Assembly: GCF_024396695.1 (NCBI RefSeq)
Contig: NZ_CP094359.1
Coordinates: 1,922,001-1,986,000, forward strand
DNA: 64,000 bases
Origin: Acidithiobacillus sp. YTS05
GTDB lineage: Bacteria > Pseudomonadota > Gammaproteobacteria > Acidithiobacillales > Acidithiobacillaceae
Direction of reading: 5' to 3'
Shown here: positions 38,091 through 46,560 of the stretch, in pieces
Layout of the letters: each line of letters starts with the position of its first letter
Numbering within the stretch: the stretch's first letter is position 1
Position numbers and translations under genes: made by a program
Notes under the pieces: generated by a model
What the model was told of the DNA's origin: nothing
Seen by the model: the letters and a program-made list of their open reading frames with translations, nothing else
Database searches by the model: none

Positions 38091-38438
38091 TTATAGGGCA
38101 GTTGGCGTACAGATTCTGAGGGCGGGCAATGGGGTCCAGGGACGGCCCTCGACCAGCAGTGCCCATTGGGCTGCCGAGAGCTCGATCGCCCCATGCTCCA
38201 TCCGGGGCCAATGCAGCCGCCCCTGGTCCAGGCGACGATACAGGAGCCAGAATCCCAGACCGTCCCAGAGCAAGAGCTTCAGCCGATCCCCGCGCCGGTT
38301 GCGAAAGACAAAGGCATGGCCGCAGAAGGGATTGGCGGATAGCACTCCCTGTACCTTGGCCGCCAGACCGTCAAAACCCAGACGCATGTCCACGGGATGG
38401 GCTGCCAGCCAGATGCGACTGCCTGGACTCAGCCACAT
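38091..38438 (-). CDS. IS66 accessory protein TnpB
   Basis: A 115-residue protein with the family signature: MWLSPGSRIWLAAHPVDMR, then LGFDGLAAKVQ, NPFCGHAFVFRNRRGDRLKLL and WDGLGFWLLYRRL. Required for IS66 transposition; mechanism unclear. It overlaps the tnpA end by 10 bases. Confidence 0.93.
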   Translation of the reverse strand: MWLSPGSRIWLAAHPVDMRLGFDGLAAKVQGVLSANPFCGHAFVFRNRRGDRLKLLLWDGLGFWLLYRRLDQGRLHWPRMEHGAIELSAAQWALLVEGRPWTPLPALRICTPTAL

Positions 38439-38767
38439 GGCCCTTCCAGAACCTGTACCAAGGCCTGCAGCCAAGCGCTATCCAGCGGCGCCGAGAATTT
38501 CAGGCGGCGCCCGGACAGTAACTGGACTTCTACTACAGGCATCGAGGAAGACATTTCTGCCAGACGGACCGGCAAAAATTCTTCACCGGATGCGGAAAGC
38601 TCTCGCGGCGTACTGTGCTGGGTCAGGCGCTTGCGCCAATAATACCAGTTGGCTACGGCAATCCCCTGCTGCGCACAGTAGTCCTTGACCGAAAGACCAC
38701 TCGCTGCAAAAGCGTCCAATTGCTGCCGCCAAAATTCCACCTTCTCCGCCCGCTCTTTCTTTGTCAT
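38429..38767 (-). CDS. IS66 accessory protein TnpA
   Basis: A 112-residue protein with an N-terminal helix-turn-helix-like block (KVEFWRQQLDAFAASGLSVK, then DYCAQQGIAVANWYYWRKRL). ATG 38767 has GGAGG 8 bases upstream. Needed with TnpB and TnpC for transposition. Confidence 0.92.
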   Translation of the reverse strand: MTKKERAEKVEFWRQQLDAFAASGLSVKDYCAQQGIAVANWYYWRKRLTQHSTPRELSASGEEFLPVRLAEMSSSMPVVEVQLLSGRRLKFSAPLDSAWLQALVQVLEGPCG

Positions 38768-38848
38768 CACTATTTCCTCCAGTGAAAATCCGGGGATAGC
38801 GTCAGCAAAAATTTACACAGTGAAAAGATGGGTTGGCTGCACGCTTAC

Positions 38849-39144
38849 AGCCAGGCGCTATCCAGTGGTGCCGAGAATTTCAGGCGGCGCCCGGACAGTA
38901 ACTGGACTTCTACAGGCATCGAGGAAGACATTTCTGCCAGACGGACCGGCAAAAATTCTTCAGCGCCCGAAATCATTACCCGCGGCCCTGAACTCTTCCC
39001 CAAGCGCTTGCGCCAATAATACCAATTGGCCACCGAAATCCCCTGCCGCGCGCAGTAGTCCTTGACCGAAAGGCCGCTCGCCAAAAATCCTTCCAATTGC
39101 TGCCGCCAAAATTCCACCTTCTCCGTCCGCTCTTTCTTTGTCAT
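38849..39144 (-). pseudogene. 5' part of older IS66 tnpA
   Basis: Starts MTKKERTEKVEFWRQQLEGF and runs to LDSAW, where the younger IS66 interrupts it at the AGCCAGGC duplication. It is about as diverged from the younger tnpA as two separate lineages (for example GKSSGPRVMISG versus TQHSTPRELSAS), so the two copies are not a simple recent duplicate. Confidence 0.88.
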
Positions 39145-39519
39145 CACTACCCCCTCCAGTGAAAATCCGGGGATAGCGTCAGCAAAAATATACACAGTGA
39201 AAAGATGGGTTGGCTGCATGCTTACGATAGGTCGAACCAGTGTCTGAAAAACCTGATATTGTCAAAGGCCGGAGTACAGGCCGAAGAATTGATTAGGAGC
39301 AGACCTGCGGATTACCCATCAGGGCCAGGGCAAAATAGCCATCAACAGGCCGGATACATGTTTGCAGTCGAAGCAAATCTACATCTACGACATTTTGCAA
39401 AGCCGGGAACGTTCATACATGACTATATCTCCAGTAGGTCTGGGGATGACCAGCAGGATTTCATTTGGTGCGTCTATCGACTGCACCAGTTTTCAGGAAG
39501 GAAGTCCAGCCTAGTGCAA

Positions 39520-39559
39520 GGCACTATGCGGGTGCATATCATTGCACCATGAATATGCA
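39520..39559. promoter_or_regulatory. Two NtrC-type dyads upstream of the exbB remnant
   Basis: GGCACTATGCGGGTGCA at 39520-39536 and TGCACCATGAATATGCA at 39543-39559 each match TGCAC-N7-GTGCA with one mismatch. Their centres are 23 bases apart and lie about 160-180 bases upstream of the predicted sigma54 start. Confidence 0.55.
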
Positions 39560-39682
39560 TTAGAGCTTCGGAAACAGCGGGTTAGATCATCGTCACTGAG
39601 AGGTGCCAGAACATCCTAACCTACTGTTATTATGAGGACTTATTCAATGTCGCGCGCGTATTCTCGTTCTCCATCAAAAAGT

Positions 39683-39698
39683 TGGCATAAACATTGCT
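39683..39698 (+). promoter_or_regulatory. sigma54-type promoter of the left exbB-tonB-receptor locus
   Basis: TGGCATAAACATTGCT has GG and GC 12 bases apart and a perfect TTGCT -12 box. It lies 102 bases before the exbB start codon. Confidence 0.62.
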
Positions 39699-39799
39699 GA
39701 TGTTGTAACAGGTATGATTTTGGCTTTCTTTGCGTCATTACGGGTGGCTCTGGCTCCTTTGTGTTTCTGATCGCATCCCCTGCTTTGTGAGGGTCGACT

Positions 39800-40174
39800 A
39801 TGTCTTTCGATTATCTGATTCATCTCGCCAATTATTCTGACGGTGTTCTGTACCTCTTGATACTCCTGCTGCTGATGGTGCTGACGGTGATATTTGATCG
39901 CGGTTGGTATTTGCGGAGTGCCGCCCGAAAAGGCCGGGAGATTCTCTGGAGGGTATCAGAACACGGCAAGATGAATCGAAACGATCTCCAAGAACTACTG
40001 GAGAGTTCACGCAGGCTGCCGGAAGAGGGTTTGCTCAGTGCAGCGCTTCGCCATTATGGGCTGGTACACCACTATGGCAGCGCTCGTGGAGAGGGATTTT
40101 CCAACCGGCTCGATGAAGCCATTTTTCTCGTTACCCCGAATTTGGTGCCTATGGCTCGGGAGCACGCTCCCTAG
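39800..40174 (+). pseudogene. Truncated ExbB-like proton-channel gene (left copy)
   Basis: ATG with GAGGG upstream; the 124-residue frame starts like MotA/TolQ/ExbB channel proteins (one membrane helix, LYLLILLLLMVLTVIFDRGWYL, then a cytoplasmic part ending NRLDEAIFLV). The family continues here with two more helices that form the proton channel; they are absent and the frame ends in unrelated residues. The deletion joins it to a tonB tail. Confidence 0.8.
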
Positions 40175-40424
40175 TCAAGAAGAACCTGCGGATCCCGGCC
40201 ATAGTTAAGCGCTTGCACCTGCACGGGACCGTGACAGTGGCATTTCAGGTGGCACCTTCTCTGGTGGATCCGCGTTTGACGTCCACGTGGTCGGAGGAAC
40301 GGATAACCCGCTCATCCGCAGAGCCGCCTTGCGCGCGATTCGCAATACCACTTTCCCGGCCTACACGACACACATGCCGCATAAGCCTTTGCGTTTTACG
40401 GTTCCCGTAGAGATTAGTAGCTAG
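40175..40424 (+). pseudogene. tonB C-terminal remnant (left copy)
   Basis: One frame reads RLHLHGTVTVAFQVA; after a one-base shift another reads GGTFSGGSAFDVHVVGGTDN, then PLIRRAALRAIRNTTFP and LRFTVPVEISS before the stop at 40424. That is the TonB carboxy-terminal domain split by a frameshift. The N-terminal anchor and the exbD gene are missing. Confidence 0.78.
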
Positions 40425-40471
40425 AGTTCATTCTTGGTTTAACGCAATCGAAGAAAGAGAGGACGCAAAAC

Positions 40472-42880
40472 ATGAGATCTGGATTCCCCGTACTGAGCAG
40501 CCGTTCCTGCCGTATCGCAGTCTGCACAGCGATCGTCGTGATGGGGGGGTATGCCCTACCGGTCCTGGCAGGGACACCCAGCAGTAGCGACAAGAAGGTG
40601 GTAGAACTCAAGAAGATCGAGAAAAAATATCAAAAGCTCAAGATCGGGGAAAAGAACATCGCCTCGGCCATGTCCATTATTGGGAAGAAAGAAATCGACC
40701 ACGCGAGCTCTGCTGCATCAATCTACAGCATTCTAAAACTCACCCCTTCGGTGAACGAATACCAACAGAATATCGGGCCAAGTTTCCCAGTTTTTACTGT
40801 TCGTGGCGTGCGCATGAGCCAGCTTGCCCAGACGCTAGATGGTATCCCAATGACGGATCTTTTATATGGAGGTCAAGGAGCTCTTCTGACAAACAATGTT
40901 GGGAGCATTATAAGCACTGGCCAGATTGAAGGCATTCATGTCTATCCGGGTGTAGCTCCTCCTGACCGTGGGGGCTTTGCAACGGTGGGAGGGACAATAG
41001 CATACACAACGACAACACCACCAGAAAAGAGCTACGCAGATATATTTACGAAGATCGGTTCGTTTTCCACTGACACTTATGGATTTGACGCGAGTTCTGG
41101 TAGTATTCCGGGAACCAACGGCCTGCGAATATATACCCGATTGAGCCGTACCCAGACCGATGGATATATCCAGCATACACCAGCACGCTACACCGATTTT
41201 CTTTTCTCTGCCATCAAGCCATACGACGATGGTCTCTCTCAAGTTACTGGAACTCTCATTTATAATACAGCAAGAGCAAATCTGGCAAGTTCTCCAATGG
41301 CTGTATCACAGCTAGAAAAGTATGGGATTTTTTATAATTATCCACTTTCTGAAAGCAGTACGCTTCAGAGAGGCAGATATTTGACCGCTATTCTAGGAGA
41401 CAGAACCTACATTAACAACCGGGTTCTTGTATCAGCAAAAGCTTTTTATATTCATAAATATAGCTACCAGGCAGGATATTTACAACCCAGCTATATTTCA
41501 CCGTCATATCCATATCAAGTAAGTCTAAGTGACGCATCTGTCTCATACGGGCCATTACCGCCAACTGTGGCATCCCCTGGTGTAGTACCACATACTTACG
41601 ACCCAGCTGCAACCTTTGGCAGTTATGATGCTGGTGAGGCTGCGAAAACCCAATATTCTGGAAGTACCACACTAGGAATTGTCCCAAAGGTGAACGTATT
41701 TTTACCGCACAACGATATTACCGTAGGTGGTCTGGTAGCTCAGGAAACCTCTGGACCAGGTGGGGGCAATTATTTTTATGGTAGTCTTAATATGCCAGAA
41801 CTATATGGGTATAACTCTCTTTACGATCCTTCTGGAAAAGCTCAACGAACGGTTTACAGCGGGTATCTCTCTGACAAAATTTATTTGCTTGACAATAGTC
41901 TTCACATAGAGCCTGGGGTAACGATTACCGGTGTCAGCACGAGCAATTATGTACCTGCCAATCTTTATGGATCGCCTCCTTACCCATATACTTTAGGTAA
42001 CTATGACAAGGAGGTGCTTCCGTACTTTGGTTTGTCTTATGATATCACAAAAATAATTGTTGCTTATGCCAGCTATGGAAAAGGAGCGCGTTTTGCACCT
42101 GTAGGAGATTATTTGCTTGGACCTAAGGGTAGTACTACCCTCGCACCGGGGCCAGAAACCGTGAATGCGTATGAGGCTGGCGTACGTTACGTAGGAAACA
42201 AGTTATATTTAAACCTGGATGGTTTTTGGCAAAATATGCACGGAATGTTTTCATTTTATGATAATCTTATAACCGGGCTTACTGAATATGCTAACATAGG
42301 CGAAGAACAAATGAAAGGTTTAGAATTATCTGGGAAATATGAGGTGAATCCAGAATGGAGTGTGTCTGGTAATATTTCTTACACCAGCGCCAACTACATG
42401 AATAATTTTGCTGCTGCTGTAACTCCGTCAAGTGAGCAATATGGTTACGTGTTCGCAGGAGACCCATTGGCTTTTGTCCCGAATTGGATTGCAGGATTAG
42501 ATGTTAGCTATCATAAACATAATTTCTACGCTAAATTAGGAGAAAGTTACACAGGCCCACAGATTACCACTGAGGTTCTTCCGTCGGACTTAACAAATCC
42601 TTTGTTGGCAAATGCAACAGTTCCAAATCCTGGCGTGAGGATGGCGCCATATTTTCTTACCAATTTAGAATTAAGCTATAGGGTTCCCATGCACAACGCT
42701 CATATATCTTCAGTAACTGTAAGTTTGAATATCGAAAACTTGCTTGATAATACGTATTACACGCATTATTATCAGTTTTATAAGCAATATAATTTTTTTG
42801 GTGTTGGACAACCATACTATGAAGCATATCCGGGTTTGCCTCGATTTATAGAATTGGGTTTATCTGCTAGATTTTCATAA
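40472..42880 (+). CDS. TonB-dependent outer-membrane receptor (left copy)
   Basis: An 802-residue receptor. Signal peptide (VCTAIVVMGGYALPVLAG), plug domain (about 60-180; TVRGVRMSQLAQTLDGIP and VYPGVAPPDRGGFATVGG), then a Tyr-rich 22-strand-type barrel ending in LGLSARFS. The first 103 residues are identical to the receptor at 49480-51888; the rest is a diverged paralogue. The body is A+T-rich compared with the N-terminal end, suggesting a different origin. Its substrate is unknown. Its local exbB-tonB are broken, so energy must come from another TonB system. Confidence 0.92.
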   Translation: MRSGFPVLSSRSCRIAVCTAIVVMGGYALPVLAGTPSSSDKKVVELKKIEKKYQKLKIGEKNIASAMSIIGKKEIDHASSAASIYSILKLTPSVNEYQQNIGPSFPVFTVRGVRMSQLAQTLDGIPMTDLLYGGQGALLTNNVGSIISTGQIEGIHVYPGVAPPDRGGFATVGGTIAYTTTTPPEKSYADIFTKIGSFSTDTYGFDASSGSIPGTNGLRIYTRLSRTQTDGYIQHTPARYTDFLFSAIKPYDDGLSQVTGTLIYNTARANLASSPMAVSQLEKYGIFYNYPLSESSTLQRGRYLTAILGDRTYINNRVLVSAKAFYIHKYSYQAGYLQPSYISPSYPYQVSLSDASVSYGPLPPTVASPGVVPHTYDPAATFGSYDAGEAAKTQYSGSTTLGIVPKVNVFLPHNDITVGGLVAQETSGPGGGNYFYGSLNMPELYGYNSLYDPSGKAQRTVYSGYLSDKIYLLDNSLHIEPGVTITGVSTSNYVPANLYGSPPYPYTLGNYDKEVLPYFGLSYDITKIIVAYASYGKGARFAPVGDYLLGPKGSTTLAPGPETVNAYEAGVRYVGNKLYLNLDGFWQNMHGMFSFYDNLITGLTEYANIGEEQMKGLELSGKYEVNPEWSVSGNISYTSANYMNNFAAAVTPSSEQYGYVFAGDPLAFVPNWIAGLDVSYHKHNFYAKLGESYTGPQITTEVLPSDLTNPLLANATVPNPGVRMAPYFLTNLELSYRVPMHNAHISSVTVSLNIENLLDNTYYTHYYQFYKQYNFFGVGQPYYEAYPGLPRFIELGLSARFS

Positions 42881-42997
42881 TAATTTTGCAATCTAAACTG
42901 GCTTCTGGCAATCGTCTTTACGCGTGGCAAGGGAATTATCATCGTACTGATAAAGTCCGTGGTATAAATGCCTATGTGGGTACGAAGGGATTCGGTC

Positions 42998-44052
42998 ATG
43001 CGCGGAAGCAACGTAAAGGCGGGCTCGATGTTCAGCTATCTGTCCCCGAGGAGCGAGTGCCGAAGGACCATCCTCTGCGTGCTATCCAGATGATCATAGA
43101 TCGATCCCTGGCAGAGCTCGACGGACATTCCAACCAGATCTATTCAGACTTGGGCCGTCCCTCGATTCCCCCAGAGCACCTGCTTCGCGCTTTTCTGTTG
43201 CAGGTGTTTTATAGCGTGTGCTCCGAGCGGCAGCTCATCGAACAGCTGGAGTACAATCTCCTATTCCGCTGGTTTGTGGGTTTGGGTATGGATGATTCGA
43301 TTTGGGTGCCCACGGTGTTCACCAAGAACCGGGATCGCTTACTGGACAACGGAACGGTACAACGTTTTTTTCAGACGATCCTGGTGCAGGCAAGGCATCA
43401 GGGGTTTCTGTCCGAGGAGCACTTTTCTGTGGATGGCACCTTGCTGGAAGCTTGGGCCTCACAAAAATCCTTCCAGCCCAACGATCCCGAGGATCGGCAG
43501 GGCGGCGGCTCGGATTTCCGTGGGCAGAAGCGCAGCAATGACACCCATGCCTCGGTAACGGACACCGATTGTCGCCTCTACAAAAAGGCACCCGGGGATG
43601 CCTCGCGGCTAGCGTATCTGGGGTATGTACTCATGGATAACCGACAGGGCTTGATCGTGGGAGACCAGGTCACCACGGCGGATGGGACGGCAGAGGTAGA
43701 TGCTGCGTTACAACTCATGGATGATCTGGGTGGAAGCCAACGGATCACCCTTGGTGCCGATAAGGGCTACGATCGTCATGGCTTCTTCCGGGACCGTCGT
43801 GATCGGAATGTCACCCCGCACGTGGCCCGTAAGTGCAAGGGATCCGGGGTAGATGGTCGCACGACCCGTCATGTCGGGTACAGCATCAGCACTCGTGTAC
43901 GCAAGCGGATCGAGTCGATCTTTGGGTGGATGAAGACCGTGGGCGGGATGCGCAAAACGCGATTCCGTAGATTGGAGCGGGTGGGGATGCACTTCACCCT
44001 GGTGTCCACCGCTTACAATTTGGTGCGTATGGCACGACTGGGGGTGGCGTGA
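42998..44052 (+). pseudogene. IS5-family transposase with N-terminal frameshift
   Basis: The expected start (MRGSNVKAGSMFSYLSP) lies at 42998 and loses frame at 43044-43047, where one C seems missing; the body continues in the next frame as EERVPKDHPLRAIQ. DDE positions: D in FSVDGTLLEAWAS, D in LGADKGYD, E in RKRIESIFGWMK. The rest is complete to RMARLGVA. The IS ends were not defined. It lies directly behind the left receptor gene. Confidence 0.85.
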
Positions 44053-44232
44053 TGGGAGTACTGCGTCCAGAGTTCGGGAAATCGAGTCGATTGACCAGAA
44101 AAAAGCCGTCCAGAACTGTCCTCAAGCCAAGTTTTTCGAGAAAAAGGCACCGAGTGGTCGTTGTCATTCAGTTTTTTAGCGGCCTGTTTTCAGCAGGTTG
44201 TTCCCGGTTCATGATTTGTTGTAAATAGGGCC

Positions 44233-45486
44233 ATGGCAAAATCGGTACTGGTGGTGGGTGCGGGGATTGTGGGTCTCTCGATAGCGCTACAGTTGCAGTT
44301 GCGTGGTTGGCAGGTGCAACTCTGGGATCGCCAGCCAGCGGGGGAGGGGACCTCTTATGGCAATGCCGGACTCATTCAACGCGAGGCGGTGTTCCCCCAG
44401 CCCTTTCCGCGGGATCTTCATGAACTTTGGCGTTACGCCGGCAATCGCAGCAGTCGTGCACAGTACCGGTTTCGCGCCCTGCCGCCACTGGCAGCCGCCT
44501 TTCTGCGCTATTGGCGCGCATCTCGTCCTGATCGTCTGCAACGCAGTGCCAAGGACTACGGTGCCCTCATTCGCCATTGTCTGGAGGACCACCTGGCGCT
44601 GGCAGCCTTGACCGATGCCAGCGAATTATATCGGCCGGGGGGTTGGATACAAACCTTTCAGACGCCAGAACATTTGGCGGCGGAGTCGGCGGCGGCCGCC
44701 TATAAAAAGCTGCACTTTGACGTGGAATATGCCTTGTGGGACGAAAATGCGCTGAAACAGCACCTTCCCATGCTGCGCGCTGGTCTCGCTGGCGCCATTC
44801 ACTGGACACAACCCTTGGCACTGATCGAACCGGTCGCGTTGTCGCAGGCCTATTTGCGGACCTTTCAACAGCAGGGCGGCGAATTTGTCTTGGAGGGCAT
44901 CAAAGAACTGGAAAAGACCGCGCACGGCTGGCGTATCCGCGGCGAGAAACAATCAGGAGAAGCTCCCTGGCTGGTATTCAGCATGGGCGCCTGGACGGTA
45001 GATTGGGCTAAGCGCTTGGGGTATCAGGCTCCGGTGTTCGTTAAACGGGGCTATCATCAGCATTATACCCAAAACGCAGAGCCGGGACTGCCGCTACCGG
45101 TATTGGATAGCGAGGCGGGTTATGTACTCGCACCGATGCGCCACGGTCTGCGCCTGACCACCGGGGCCGAATTTGCCGGGCGGGATGACCCACCATCGTT
45201 GCGCCAGCTAAGCCTGGCGGAGGCGGCGGCGCGTAAGCTCTACCCGGGTCTGGGGCGTCCCCTGGACCCCGAGCCCTGGCTGGGACATCGTCCGTGTACG
45301 GGGGACATGCTACCTATCATCGGTCCGCTGCGGGAGCAACCAGGCATCTTCCTTGCCTTTGGGCACTGCCACCAGGGCCTGACCATGGGGCCGAGTACCG
45401 GCCGACTGGTGGCGCAGATGCTGGAGAATGACCCGCACCCCTTTATTGATCCCCGGCCGTATCGTCCGGAGCGTTTCCATGACTGA
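44233..45486 (+). CDS. D-amino-acid dehydrogenase, DadA-like
   Basis: A 417-residue FAD protein. The dinucleotide site is VLVVGAGIVGLSIALQL, and the C-terminal FAD part has GHRPCTGDMLPIIGPL and GHCHQGLTMGPSTGRLVAQML, as in DadA. It would oxidise D-alanine or similar to the 2-oxoacid and ammonia, feeding electrons to the quinone pool. It overlaps the D-Ala-D-Ala dipeptidase gene by 8 bases, so the two act in one pathway. The start at ATG 44233 gives a normal N-terminus; the exact substrate is inferred. Confidence 0.88.
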   Translation: MAKSVLVVGAGIVGLSIALQLQLRGWQVQLWDRQPAGEGTSYGNAGLIQREAVFPQPFPRDLHELWRYAGNRSSRAQYRFRALPPLAAAFLRYWRASRPDRLQRSAKDYGALIRHCLEDHLALAALTDASELYRPGGWIQTFQTPEHLAAESAAAAYKKLHFDVEYALWDENALKQHLPMLRAGLAGAIHWTQPLALIEPVALSQAYLRTFQQQGGEFVLEGIKELEKTAHGWRIRGEKQSGEAPWLVFSMGAWTVDWAKRLGYQAPVFVKRGYHQHYTQNAEPGLPLPVLDSEAGYVLAPMRHGLRLTTGAEFAGRDDPPSLRQLSLAEAAARKLYPGLGRPLDPEPWLGHRPCTGDMLPIIGPLREQPGIFLAFGHCHQGLTMGPSTGRLVAQMLENDPHPFIDPRPYRPERFHD

Positions 45487-46270
45487 GGCGCTGGCCGGAC
45501 TGAGCAGCGAGGAGTTTCACAAAGAATATAGCCGGATTCCGATCACTGAATGCGGGGAAGCGCTGATCGAGATCCCGGTCAGGTTTCCACGCCTTCTGCC
45601 ACACCCCTACGTCGCTGCAGGCGCCCCTTATGCAGACAGTTCCCCGTGGTTTTTGCGAAGCGGCGTAGTGGCCGCACTGAAAGAGGCGCAGTCCGTCCTA
45701 GAGGAGCGGAACCCAGGCTGGAGCATCGCCATCTTTGATGCCTGGCGGCCTCTTGCGGTGCAAGCCTTCATGGTTTGGCGGCAATTCATCGACGAGGCGA
45801 GCACACTTGATGTGGGCACCCGCGAGCTGGCAGGCGCATGCAACGACCCGATGGAATTGCGTAGTCGGCATCCAGAACTGTATGCCGATTTGGCAGCGCG
45901 CGTGTATCGCTTTTGGGGAATCGCCAATCCGGATCCCAGTCATCCGCCGCCCCACAGCACTGGCGCAGCTCTGGATTGCACCTTGTTGGACGAGCAGGGT
46001 GCGCCCGTCCCCATGGGCGGACCGGTAGATGACTTCAGCGATCGGGCAAGCCCGGACTATTTTGCGAATGCGCAAATGACTTCTGCGGAAGCGCAGTTTC
46101 ATCACCATCGCAAGATTTTGCAGCGCGCTCTCTGTCAACGAGGTTTTGTGCAACATCCTGGGGAGTGGTGGCATTTTTCTCTGGGCGACCAGTTCTGGGC
46201 GTGGCGTACCCGCGCCGCTTATGCCCGTTATGGCCGTGTGGATTCTCCACGAAAGAACGCCCCTCAGTGA
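45479..46270 (+). CDS. D-alanyl-D-alanine dipeptidase (VanX/DdpX family)
   Basis: A 263-residue zinc dipeptidase. Zinc site motifs are PPHSTGAALDCTL (SxHxxGxAxD) and PGEWWHFSLGDQ (ExxH), and AIFDAWRPLAVQ carries the conserved Arg. It releases D-alanine from D-Ala-D-Ala, which the preceding DadA-like enzyme could oxidise to pyruvate and ammonia. ATG at 45479 lies inside the dadA end. No signal peptide is visible, so it probably acts in the cytoplasm. Vancomycin-resistance companions (vanH, vanA) are absent, so peptidoglycan-derived nutrient use is likelier. Confidence 0.9.
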   Translation: MTEALAGLSSEEFHKEYSRIPITECGEALIEIPVRFPRLLPHPYVAAGAPYADSSPWFLRSGVVAALKEAQSVLEERNPGWSIAIFDAWRPLAVQAFMVWRQFIDEASTLDVGTRELAGACNDPMELRSRHPELYADLAARVYRFWGIANPDPSHPPPHSTGAALDCTLLDEQGAPVPMGGPVDDFSDRASPDYFANAQMTSAEAQFHHHRKILQRALCQRGFVQHPGEWWHFSLGDQFWAWRTRAAYARYGRVDSPRKNAPQ

Positions 46271-46279
46271 GCGGTACCC

Positions 46280-46423
46280 TACGACTACCTCGCGGACGTC
46301 CTACAGCGGATGGCCACCCACCCCGCCAAGGACGTTGACCAACTCACCACCAGATTGTGGAAAGAACAATTCGCCGCCAACCCCCTGCGCTTCGATTTGT
46401 ATCGCATCCACAACCATCACTGA
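46280..46423 (+). pseudogene. C-terminal remnant of an IS66-type transposase
   Basis: Forty-seven codons read YDYLADVLQRMATHPAKD, then TTRLWKEQFAANPLRFDLYR, like the C-terminal tail of IS66 transposases of a different subgroup from the copies at 36-39 kb. There is no start and no upstream body. Confidence 0.65.
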
Positions 46424-46427
46424 AGAA

Positions 46428-46463
46428 CGCCCCCAGAGAGCAGTTACTCAGGGGCGGGTTTTT
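46428..46463 (+). terminator. Terminator downstream of the dipeptidase and IS66 remnant
   Basis: CGCCCC and GGGGCG pair around a 17-base loop and are followed by GGTTTTTG. A similar unpaired CGCCCCTCAGTGAGC lies at the dipeptidase stop. Confidence 0.6.
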
Positions 46464-46560
46464 GGACGAACGTGATGCTAGAAACGCTCCAAAGCTTCTC
46501 TCCATGCAGCCTCCCCAAACCATTCAATTCTCCAGCAGTATCTACGCCACGGGTTCAAGT

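Larger units (their letters stand above)
36173..38848 (-). mobile_element. Younger IS66-family element (2,676 bp) with 8-bp target duplication
   Basis: Terminal inverted repeats begin GTAAGCGTGCAGCCAACCC at 36173 and mirror it at 38848. The 8 bases AGCCAGGC flank it on both sides (36165-36172 and 38849-38856), the target-site length expected of IS66. It carries tnpA, tnpB and tnpC in order on the minus strand. It landed in tnpA of an older IS66. Confidence 0.93.
36047..39225 (-). mobile_element. Older IS66 element, truncated and split by a younger IS66
   Basis: Its right end (GTAAGCATGCAGCCAACC on the minus strand) ends at 39225. Its body is split: tnpA 5' part at 38849-39144 and tnpA tail plus tnpB start at 36047-36172. 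The younger IS66 fills the space between, and IS3 cut the far side. Confidence 0.82.
39429..40780 (+). repeat. Left arm of 1,352-bp inverted repeat
   Basis: Identical, as far as compared, to the reverse complement of 51580-52931 except T/C at 39447. It covers the regulatory region, exbB and tonB remnants, and the first 103 codons of a TonB receptor. Identity stops abruptly at 40780, inside the plug-domain coding sequence. Confidence 0.95.

Noticed and set aside
44180..44195. CGGCCTGTTTTCAGCA as a sigma54 promoter for the dadA-like gene
   Set aside because: Spacing is right but the -24 and -12 boxes are poor, and the sequence may be the IS5 end. Not strong enough to report as a site.
44233..46270. 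Glycopeptide-resistance locus because of a VanX-type dipeptidase
   Set aside because: No vanH, vanA or vanRS-like genes are present, and the partner is a D-amino-acid dehydrogenase, which fits catabolism.
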